Origin: an uncultured Allomuricauda sp.
GTDB lineage: Bacteria > Bacteroidota > Bacteroidia > Flavobacteriales > Flavobacteriaceae
DNA length: 64,000 nucleotides
Assembly: GCF_947495325.1 (NCBI RefSeq)
Contig: NZ_CANLYK010000002.1
Location: 744,001 to 808,000 of the forward strand
Reading direction: 5' to 3'
Both the position numbers and the translations under genes were made by a program. The notes under the pieces are model-generated. The model had not been told where the DNA came from. It saw nothing but the letters and a program-made list of their open reading frames with translations, and ran no database searches. Positions 46,447 to 52,549 of the stretch are shown here, piece after piece. Positions within the stretch are counted from its first letter, which is position 1. Every line of letters begins with the position of its first letter.

Positions 46447-46454
46447 CAAAGGTA
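46447..46454 (-). promoter_or_regulatory. TAnnTTTG box of ahcY
   Basis: TACCTTTG on the minus strand, 44 bases upstream of the ahcY start. Confidence 0.45.
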
Positions 46455-46475
46455 CAAATTACTTAACTTTTAGTC

Positions 46476-47117
46476 GTGCCCATTTACAAAACCATAACAG
46501 TTTCACCCACTACTTCCGTATATATTTGGAAGGTTACGGAACCTGAAGGTCAACTCGCCGAAGGTATTGTGCTCACATCGCATTGTCAAAACCGAATGGA
46601 GGGCATGAAATCAGAGGCTCACAGGAGGGCGTTCTTAAGTATAAGACATTTGATGGCCGAAGCGGGATATTCGGATAGTGATTTGTTTTATGATGATGCC
46701 GGTAAACCACATTTAAAGGATGGAAATCATATTTCCATAACCCATTCTCACAATTTTACGGGCATTATTGTAAGCGAAACTGATGAGGTAGGAATTGATA
46801 TTGAAATGCAACGCGACAAAATCCTTCGAATCGCCCACAAGTTCACACCAATACAAGAATATAGAACCTTGGCTAATACAGATGCCATAATAAGAAAATT
46901 GACGATGGTTTGGGGAGCAAAAGAATCACTTTATAAAATTTACGCCCAAAAAGGACTCAGCTTTTTGAGACACATACATGTCATGGATTTTACTCTTGAC
47001 GATAAGAGAACCGTGGCAGAAATTCTCTATGAAGGAAAGAAATCCCATTATGATGTGGAGTTTTTGGAATTTGAAGGATTTACATGTGCGTATGCACTTA
47101 AATTAATGGGTAGGTGA
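46476..47117 (+). CDS. 4'-phosphopantetheinyl transferase superfamily protein
   Basis: A 213-residue Sfp/AcpT-like transferase that arms carrier proteins with phosphopantetheine from CoA. Mg-binding Asp108/Glu110 lie in 'GIDIE' (106-110), with 'ISITHSHNF' before and 'WGAKESLYK' (Trp146, Lys149, Glu150, Lys154) after. The start is GTG 46476. It may serve fatty-acid ACP or a secondary-metabolite carrier. Confidence 0.88.
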   Translation: MPIYKTITVSPTTSVYIWKVTEPEGQLAEGIVLTSHCQNRMEGMKSEAHRRAFLSIRHLMAEAGYSDSDLFYDDAGKPHLKDGNHISITHSHNFTGIIVSETDEVGIDIEMQRDKILRIAHKFTPIQEYRTLANTDAIIRKLTMVWGAKESLYKIYAQKGLSFLRHIHVMDFTLDDKRTVAEILYEGKKSHYDVEFLEFEGFTCAYALKLMGR

Positions 47118-47132
47118 CAGTTCGCTTTTTAG

Positions 47133-47140
47133 TAGCTTTG
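47133..47140 (+). promoter_or_regulatory. TAnnTTTG box of the four-gene operon
   Basis: TAGCTTTG, 23 bases before ATG 47164; the -33 region is not clear. Confidence 0.4.
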
Positions 47141-47163
47141 TCCTTGAAAATTTCTACTGACCC

Positions 47164-47424
47164 ATGAATATATCTGTTGAACTTACCTTTTCGCCCTTAC
47201 AAGATGATTTTGAAGAACATATCATCAATTTCATTAAAAAGCTCAGAGCCTCTAATCTCACTGTTTTGGAAAACCCCTTAAGCACCCAGGTATTTGGAGA
47301 ATATAATCAGGTTATGCAAGTATTGAACACCGAGATTGAAGCTGCCTTTGAGTTGATGGATAAAGGGTTGTTGTATATGAAATTGGTTAAATCGGACCGA
47401 AGCGAGTATGAGCCACATTTTTGA
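47164..47424 (+). CDS. Thiamine-binding-like protein (YkoF/MTH1187 family)
   Basis: An 86-residue protein with the ferredoxin-like fold of the thiamine-binding family: 'ISVELTFSPLQDDFEEHIIN' and 'NPLSTQVFGEYNQVMQVLNT'. YkoF binds thiamine; related proteins may bind other ligands. It overlaps the PnuC-type transporter gene by 17 bases, which suggests that this transporter could carry a thiamine precursor. Confidence 0.72.
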   Translation: MNISVELTFSPLQDDFEEHIINFIKKLRASNLTVLENPLSTQVFGEYNQVMQVLNTEIEAAFELMDKGLLYMKLVKSDRSEYEPHF

Positions 47425-48046
47425 TTGGATTTTTGCTCAATATGAAGGTGTTCCAACGCACCTTATAGTTTTGGAAATGGTAGGGGTTGTTTTTGGACTT
47501 CTTAGCGTATGGTACTCAAAGCGTGAAAATATTTTGGTCTTCCCTACTGGAATAATAGGCACTGGAATTTTTGTTTACATTCTTTTGGTTTTTGGACTTT
47601 TGGGAGATATGCTGATCAATGCATATTATTTTATTATGAGTATTATAGGATGGTATCTATGGACCCGAAAAGTGGACGAAACCCATTTTGTGCCTATTAC
47701 AAAAACCACTTCTAAAGAGAAAAAATGGTCCATCGTATTATTCATTGGAGCAATTGCTTTTGTGTCATTTGTGTATTTTGTTTTTGACAAGTTTGATACA
47801 TGGACCGCCTATGTTGATACGCTTACCACAGCTATCTTTTTTGTGGGTATGTGGTTAATGGCAAAGAAAAAATTGGAAAACTGGGTATACTGGATTATAG
47901 GTGATATCATAACTGTACCTTTATATTGGTATAAAGGACTTATTTTTAGCTCTCTGCTATATTTTTTGCTAACCCTCATTGCTATTTACGGTTATAAAGC
48001 ATGGAAGAAAAATTTGGGCAAGAGCCCTCAGACCTTATTAAAGTAG
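47408..48046 (+). CDS. PnuC/PnuT family vitamin transporter
   Basis: A 212-residue transporter with about seven transmembrane helices. PnuC family features: 'NAYYFIMSIIGWYLW', 'VDTLTTAIFFVGMWLMAKKK' and 'WVYWIIGDIITVPLYWYKG'. The family carries nicotinamide riboside (PnuC) or thiamine (PnuT), and depends on a kinase to trap the substrate. Here both a thiamine-binding-like gene (upstream) and a NadR-type kinase (downstream, 46-base overlap) flank it, so the substrate cannot be decided. Confidence 0.85.
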   Translation: MSHIFDWIFAQYEGVPTHLIVLEMVGVVFGLLSVWYSKRENILVFPTGIIGTGIFVYILLVFGLLGDMLINAYYFIMSIIGWYLWTRKVDETHFVPITKTTSKEKKWSIVLFIGAIAFVSFVYFVFDKFDTWTAYVDTLTTAIFFVGMWLMAKKKLENWVYWIIGDIITVPLYWYKGLIFSSLLYFLLTLIAIYGYKAWKKNLGKSPQTLLK

Positions 48047-48567
48047 TTCTTTTTGGTCCAGAATCTACGGGCAAAACTACACTCTCTGAACAATTGGCAA
48101 GGCAATACAATACTGTATGGGTACCTGAATATGCGCGTGAATATTTGCAGAACAAATGGAACAATGAACGAAAAACTTGTGAGCCAAAGGATTTGTTGCC
48201 CATTGCGGAAGGTCAAATTAAGTTGGAAAATGAGTTGACCAAAAAGGCAACAGATGTGCTTATTTGTGATACTGATTTGTTGGAGACCAAAGTATATTCC
48301 GAGGCATACTATATTGGTCATTGCGATCCAGTTTTGGAAAAATATGCTTTAAAGAACACTTACGATTTATATTTCCTGACCTATATAGACACCCCGTGGG
48401 AAGCAGATGACCTTAGGGACAAACCCAATGAAAGGGAACAAATGTTCGCATATTTTCAAAACACTTTGGAAAAGTACAATCGGAATTTTGTTATCTTGAA
48501 AGGAGATAAAAGGACAAGGCTCAAAACCGCAGTTAAACATATTGATAAACTTCTTAAAAAGACATGA
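48001..48567 (+). CDS. NadR-type nicotinamide riboside kinase-like ATPase
   Basis: A 188-residue P-loop kinase: Walker A 'GPESTGKTTLSEQL' (about 19-32), 'VPEYAREYL' and 'DLLETKVYSEAYYIG' as in the NRK domain of NadR, and 'YIDTPWEADDLRDKPNER' for the lid. It would phosphorylate the vitamin brought in by the PnuC-type transporter. The gene overlaps the transporter by 46 bases and the next gene by four. No NMN-adenylyl transferase or DNA-binding domain is attached. Confidence 0.85.
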   Translation: MEEKFGQEPSDLIKVVLFGPESTGKTTLSEQLARQYNTVWVPEYAREYLQNKWNNERKTCEPKDLLPIAEGQIKLENELTKKATDVLICDTDLLETKVYSEAYYIGHCDPVLEKYALKNTYDLYFLTYIDTPWEADDLRDKPNEREQMFAYFQNTLEKYNRNFVILKGDKRTRLKTAVKHIDKLLKKT

Positions 48568-50102
48568 TTGACCTAAGTCAAAAAGATTTGGAACAACTTG
48601 AAGAAAAAGGAATTTCCAAAGAAAAAGTAGCAGTTCAAATTGAAACATTCAAAGCAGGAATCCCATTTGTAAAGCTGGTAAAAGCAGCTGTAGTTTCAGA
48701 TGGAATCTTGAGATTTTCCAATGAGGAGCAAGATGAAATAATTCAGTATTTTGAAAATTTCCGAGGTGGATTGGAGTTGTTGAAGTTTGTACCGGCCTCC
48801 GGAGCAGCCTCCAGAATGTTCAAAGCTATGTTTAACTTTTTGGATGCTTATGACTCTTCAAAAGAAACACTTTCGGAGTATATTGATCGTACAGGGGACA
48901 AGGCTGTTAAACAGTTTACAGAAAACATGGCCAGATTGCCTTTCTATAAATTAATTATGGACAGGATTGCGGGAAAAGCTAAAAATAAGGATGAGGAAGC
49001 CTATCTTTTTGTGCAGGAAATGTTAATGTCAGATGGGTTAAATTTTGGATTCTATCCAAAAGGATTGCTGCCCTTCCATAAATATGGTTCTACAAGTGCC
49101 ACACCTTTTCAAGAACATTTGAAGGAAGCGGCACTATATGCCAAAACAGATGGAGAGGCAAACCTTCATTTTACAATATCAGAACAACACGATGAAATGT
49201 TCAGAAGAGAACATTCGGGGGTAAGTCCAAATGTTGCTAAAGCTACCAATACGGAGTTTAAAATTTCATATTCAAATCAAAAGCCATCCACAGACACCAT
49301 TGCTGTGGATATGGAGAACAAGCCTTTTAAAAATAGTGATGGCTCCATTCTTTTTAGACCTGGAGGTCATGGAGCATTGATTGAGAACTTAAATGATCAG
49401 GATGCAGATGTTATTTTCATCAAGAATATTGATAATGTTGTAATCGATGAAAATTTGGAAACTGTTGCCAATAGTAAGAAAATGTTGGCAGGAGTATTGT
49501 TGAAAGCCCAAACCAAAGCATTTGAATATGCAAAAGCACTTGAAAGTGGCAATAGTTCTTCCCAGCATATTGAAGAAATAAAAACCTTTCTGGAAAACGA
49601 ACTGAACGTTCGTTTTCCAGAAAGTTATACTTCCAAAAATTTTGAAGAACAACTTTCAATCGTAAAAGACAAGATAAATAGACCTATTCGAGTCTGTGGA
49701 ATGGTGAAAAATGAAGGTGAGCCAGGAGGGGGGCCATTTTGGATAAGTGATGAGGAAGGAAATGTTTCACTTCAGATTATAGAATCTGCACAAATAGACT
49801 TGTCTCATGAACAACAAGCGGCCACCTTAAAAAATTCAACTCATTTTAATCCAGTCGATTTAATTTGTGGTATAAGAAACTATAAAGGGGAAAAGTATAA
49901 TCTACTGGATTTTGTAGATGCGAAGCAGGGCTTTATCACAGAAAAGACCAAAGAAGGAAAAGAGCTTAAGGCTTTGGAACTGCCTGGTCTTTGGAATGGA
50001 GCCATGGCTTTTTGGAATACAATTTTTGTAGAAGTTCCCTTGGTAACGTTCAATCCGGTTAAAACGGTAAACGACCTTTTAAAACCAACACATCAAGCTT
50101 AA
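48564..50102 (+). CDS. DUF4301 family protein
   Basis: A 512-residue protein of the DUF4301 family, which has the look of a nucleotidyltransferase fold. Suggestive elements are 'FVPASGAASRMFKAMFNFLD' near the start, a sugar-nucleotide-like 'LPFHKYGSTSATPFQEHL', 'FRPGGHGALIENLNDQDADV', and a C-terminal 'CGMVKNEGEPGGGPFW'. Function unknown. It is the last gene in an overlapping operon (ATGA overlap with the kinase) and is followed by a perfect hairpin terminator. Confidence 0.82.
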   Translation: MIDLSQKDLEQLEEKGISKEKVAVQIETFKAGIPFVKLVKAAVVSDGILRFSNEEQDEIIQYFENFRGGLELLKFVPASGAASRMFKAMFNFLDAYDSSKETLSEYIDRTGDKAVKQFTENMARLPFYKLIMDRIAGKAKNKDEEAYLFVQEMLMSDGLNFGFYPKGLLPFHKYGSTSATPFQEHLKEAALYAKTDGEANLHFTISEQHDEMFRREHSGVSPNVAKATNTEFKISYSNQKPSTDTIAVDMENKPFKNSDGSILFRPGGHGALIENLNDQDADVIFIKNIDNVVIDENLETVANSKKMLAGVLLKAQTKAFEYAKALESGNSSSQHIEEIKTFLENELNVRFPESYTSKNFEEQLSIVKDKINRPIRVCGMVKNEGEPGGGPFWISDEEGNVSLQIIESAQIDLSHEQQAATLKNSTHFNPVDLICGIRNYKGEKYNLLDFVDAKQGFITEKTKEGKELKALELPGLWNGAMAFWNTIFVEVPLVTFNPVKTVNDLLKPTHQA

Positions 50103-50121
50103 AATCAAAACCAAATAAATT

Positions 50122-50149
50122 AAAAAAGACTGCAATTGCAGTCTTTTTT
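50122..50149 (+). terminator. Terminator after the DUF4301 gene
   Basis: Perfect palindrome A6 GACTGCA / TGCAGTC T6. Confidence 0.85.
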
Positions 50150-50159
50150 AATTTTAAAT

Positions 50160-50195
50160 GTGACCAAAGAAATAAAACCGTGTCTTATCAATAAA
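50160..50195 (+). repeat. Direct repeat, copy 1
   Basis: Begins GTGACCAAAG and ends CAATAAA. It matches the copy at 50317-50348 except for two gaps (one and three bases) and two substitutions. Each copy follows closely after a terminator. Confidence 0.75.
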
Positions 50196-50241
50196 GCGGA
50201 ACATCAAAGACGTGATTCGTTTTTTAAAAATAGTAAAGCAC

Positions 50242-50269
50242 ATCTAGGTGTGGTTGCCTAGATTTTTTT
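50242..50269 (+). terminator. Terminator-like hairpin 2 of the gap
   Basis: ATCTAGG / CCTAGAT, 8-base loop, then T6. Confidence 0.65.
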
Positions 50270-50285
50270 GGTTGGTTGATTTGGT

Positions 50286-50316
50286 AAAAGGTCGCACTAT
50301 GTGCGACCTTTTTTTT
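50286..50316 (+). terminator. Terminator 3 of the gap
   Basis: AAAAGGTCGCAC / GTGCGACCTTTT with a TAT loop and T8. Confidence 0.85.
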
Positions 50317-50348
50317 GTGACCAAAAAATAAAACTTGTGTCCAATAAA
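50317..50348 (+). repeat. Direct repeat, copy 2
   Basis: Begins GTGACCAAAA and ends CAATAAA; see copy 1. The 33-residue peptide frame starts 15 bases after it. Confidence 0.75.
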
Positions 50349-50362
50349 TAGAAATAAAGAAA

Positions 50363-50464
50363 ATGGTCTATAAAATAATCTTGCTTGTAAGTATTCTATC
50401 CTTTCTTATATCAATTTTTTTGGTGACATGTTATTCGAATAAGAAATATAAAGGGAAGCAATAA
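50363..50464 (+). CDS. Possible 33-residue single-helix membrane peptide
   Basis: An ATG frame, preceded by an A-rich stretch suitable as a Bacteroidota leader, encodes a hydrophobic helix ('IILLVSILSFLISIFLVTC', about residues 5-23) and a basic tail ('YSNKKYKGKQ'). The positive-inside pattern is good for a small membrane peptide. No family recognised; a chance frame is possible. Confidence 0.4.
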   Translation: MVYKIILLVSILSFLISIFLVTCYSNKKYKGKQ

Positions 50465-50514
50465 AAATAATTTGGATGATGCTATGCGTACACTAACCGG
50501 GTGTTGTCCATTTA

Positions 50515-50600
50515 TGTCAATATCAATCTAAATCTTTTTGCTCCATAGAAAGATTTTGGATGTTGACAAAGTGAAAAGGCTGCTTAGGCGGCCTTTTTTT
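50515..50600 (+). ncRNA. Candidate structured small RNA with terminator
   Basis: An outer stem (50515-50524 with 50559-50568, one G-T pair), an inner stem AAATCTTT / AAAGATTT (50530-50537 and 50549-50556) around an 11-base loop, then at once an intrinsic terminator (50574-50600). The layout suits a small RNA or a leader. The 5' end and promoter are unknown, and no known RNA family was recognised. Confidence 0.4.
50574..50600 (+). terminator. Terminator 4 of the gap
   Basis: AAAAGGCTGC TTAG GCGGCC T7, one G-T pair in the stem. Confidence 0.82.
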
Positions 50601-50689
50601 GTATAAAAAGTATACAATCAAATTCACTTTTACACACAAATACACAATATCCATATTTACAATAAATCATAACAAATTGATTTTCAATT
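50601..50689. promoter_or_regulatory. Two inverted repeats upstream of the -24/-12-like promoter
   Basis: GTATA-N5-TATAC at 50601-50615 and AATTGA-TTT-TCAATT at 50675-50689. The first is about 96 bases before the promoter, a usual distance for enhancer sites of sigma-54 activators. Which protein binds is unknown. Confidence 0.35.
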
Positions 50690-50710
50690 ATTTAAAATAA
50701 AATTGAATTG

Positions 50711-50726
50711 TGGCATCGAATTTTCA
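50711..50726 (+). promoter_or_regulatory. Candidate sigma-54 (-24/-12) promoter
   Basis: TGGCATCGAATTTTCA: the -24 element is TGGCA as in the consensus, the spacing to the -12 element is exact, and TTTCA differs from TTGCA by one base, at the usually conserved G. It lies 36 bases before ATG 50763, and the next gene but one encodes a sigma-54 activator. Confidence 0.5.
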
Positions 50727-50762
50727 TAAGGATTAGCAAGTTTAATTTTAAAATAGAATACC

Positions 50763-51068
50763 ATGAGAAAATTGATTTTTGCAACTGTATTATCTTTTGT
50801 TGGTGTAACAGCATTCGCCCAAGAAGAAACTGCTGAATTACCAGTAGATGAAACTACAATAGTAACTGAAGTACAAGACTTTGAGGAAATAAGTGTTTCC
50901 GATCTTCCAGAAGCTATTTCCACAGCTGTGGCAAAGGATTATCCAACAGCTACAGTAAATAAAGCGTATAAAAACGAATCGAACCAGTACAAATTGGAGG
51001 TATCATTGGAAGATGGCACCACAGGTACTTTATATGCCGATGCCGAAGGAAACTGGATAGAGATATAA
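50763..51068 (+). CDS. Secreted PepSY-like (DUF2874) protein
   Basis: A 101-residue protein with a signal peptide (1-19, 'GVTAFAQ') and an acidic PepSY-like C-terminal half: 'ISVSDLPEAISTAVAKDYPT' and 'NQYKLEVSLEDGTTGTLYAD'. In Bacteroidota these proteins are small periplasmic or outer-membrane-associated proteins with no clear enzyme function. It has a -24/-12-like promoter and lies directly upstream of an NtrC-type activator and a hybrid kinase, so it is a probable regulated target of that system. Confidence 0.78.
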   Translation: MRKLIFATVLSFVGVTAFAQEETAELPVDETTIVTEVQDFEEISVSDLPEAISTAVAKDYPTATVNKAYKNESNQYKLEVSLEDGTTGTLYADAEGNWIEI

Positions 51069-51103
51069 CACATATTTTAAATCGTGTTAGGTTAGTTTGG
51101 TTG

Positions 51104-51138
51104 AAGAGAGGTCTGTGTTCGCGGGCCTCTCTTTTTTA
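51104..51138 (+). terminator. Terminator between the PepSY-like gene and the sigma-54 activator gene
   Basis: AAGAGAGG / CCTCTCTT stem, 14-base loop and T6. Confidence 0.78.
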
Positions 51139-51176
51139 TGATAATTTTACAATGCACTTGAAGTCCCATCCTGGTC

Positions 51177-51198
51177 CAGTATCGTATATTAGATACTG
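51177..51198. repeat. Inverted repeat at the activator gene start
   Basis: CAGTATC-N8-GATACTG, perfect 7-base arms, ending four bases before the ATG at 51203. Placed to act as an operator or to mask the start. Confidence 0.45.
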
Positions 51199-51202
51199 AG
51201 AT

Positions 51203-52549
51203 ATGCCCAAAATCTTAATCATTGAGGATGACACCGCTTTTTGTCAAATGCTCCAAAGCTTTTTGACCAAGCATAATTTTGATATTTCCATAAGTTATAC
51301 CATCAAGGAAGCCAAAGAACAACTTAGCACCTCTTTTTTTGATATAATTCTTTCAGATGTAAGGCTTCCTAAGGGTGACGGAATTTCGTTTTTGGCTCAT
51401 ATAAAGGAAAAGTCTCCAAAAACCCAAGTAGTTTTAATGACAGGCTATGCTGAGGTAAAGTCTGCTGTTGATGCAATGAAAAAAGGTGCCTTTGACTATA
51501 TTTCAAAGCCCTTTACCCCAGAGAATATTCTTTCAATCATTAAAAATGCCTTGAATCCTGCGGTAAAACGGAAAATGGGTGACTTGGAAACCCAAAAAGA
51601 AAGGTCAACTAAAAATAATGCTCAAACCAATAGTTTGGTTGGTTTCAGTGAAGTTTCCAAAAAGTTGCAACAATATATTGATTTGGTGGCTCCAACCAAT
51701 ATGTCGGTTTTAATAAGTGGCGAAAGTGGAACTGGAAAAGAAGTTACAGCCAAAGCCATTCATGAAAAGAGCAATCGAAATGATCATAATTTTGTGGCCG
51801 TGGATTGTGGAGCCATACCAAAAGAGATTGCAACAAGTGAATTCTTTGGGCATCTAAAAGGCAGTTTTACGGGTGCTGTTGAAGATAAAGAAGGTCATTT
51901 TGAGGCAGCAAATGGAGGGACACTTTTTTTGGATGAAATTGGAAATCTCTCTTATGAAAATCAAGTGCAATTGCTTAGAGCACTCCAAGAGCGAAAGATT
52001 AAACGTGTAGGAGGGACAAAAGAGATTCCGGTGGATGTACGTATTGTTGTCGCAACTAATGAGGACTTATTGAAGGCTGTTGCGGAAGGAACGTTCAGGG
52101 AAGATTTGTATCATAGATTGAATGAATTTTCTATTGAGATACCATCATTACAGGAACGGATAGAAGATTTAATGCTCTTTGCCAATTATTTTTTGGACAA
52201 AGCAAACAAGGAACTGAGCAAAAATGTCGTCGATTTTTCCGAAGAAGTGAAACAAATTTTCCATAACTATTTGTGGCCGGGAAACCTTAGGGAGTTAAAA
52301 AATGTCATAAAAAGGGCAGTACTGTTTTCGGATGGATATGTGGTAATGTCAAGTTCAATTCCCAAAACATTGAGTAGAATTTCTGAAGTATCATCAGAAT
52401 CCAAGTTTTCTAAATCCAATTATGAGAAAGAAAAAATTATCAACGCTTTAAAACAAACAAACTTCAATAAGAGTAAGGCTGCCAAGTTGCTTCAGATAAC
52501 ACGGAAAACACTTTATAATAAGATCAGTCAATATCAACTGGAAGTTTAG
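51203..52549 (+). CDS. Sigma-54-dependent response regulator (NtrC family)
   Basis: A 448-residue activator: receiver domain (1-120) with Asp52 in 'IILSDVRLPKGDG' and Lys in 'DYISKPF'; AAA+ domain (about 145-375) with Walker A 'GESGTGKE', Walker B 'GGTLFLDEIG' and arginine-finger region 'YHRLNEFSIEIPSL'; Fis-type helix-turn-helix at the end ('FNKSKAAKLLQITRKTLYNK'). The sigma-54-contacting loop is 'GSFTGA' where the consensus is GAFTGA. Its 3' end overlaps the 3' end of the opposite-strand hybrid kinase by 26 bases. Confidence 0.95.
   Translation: MPKILIIEDDTAFCQMLQSFLTKHNFDISISYTIKEAKEQLSTSFFDIILSDVRLPKGDGISFLAHIKEKSPKTQVVLMTGYAEVKSAVDAMKKGAFDYISKPFTPENILSIIKNALNPAVKRKMGDLETQKERSTKNNAQTNSLVGFSEVSKKLQQYIDLVAPTNMSVLISGESGTGKEVTAKAIHEKSNRNDHNFVAVDCGAIPKEIATSEFFGHLKGSFTGAVEDKEGHFEAANGGTLFLDEIGNLSYENQVQLLRALQERKIKRVGGTKEIPVDVRIVVATNEDLLKAVAEGTFREDLYHRLNEFSIEIPSLQERIEDLMLFANYFLDKANKELSKNVVDFSEEVKQIFHNYLWPGNLRELKNVIKRAVLFSDGYVVMSSSIPKTLSRISEVSSESKFSKSNYEKEKIINALKQTNFNKSKAAKLLQITRKTLYNKISQYQLEV

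Larger units (their letters stand above)
50103..50762 (+). other. 660-base gap: terminators, repeat, small ORF, structured RNA, sigma-54-like promoter
   Basis: No ordinary gene lies here. It holds four intrinsic terminators (50122, 50242, 50286, 50574), a direct repeat (50160 and 50317), one short membrane-peptide frame (50363), a nested hairpin (50515-50568) and the candidate -24/-12 promoter at 50711. The order suggests several short transcripts rather than empty DNA. Confidence 0.7.
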
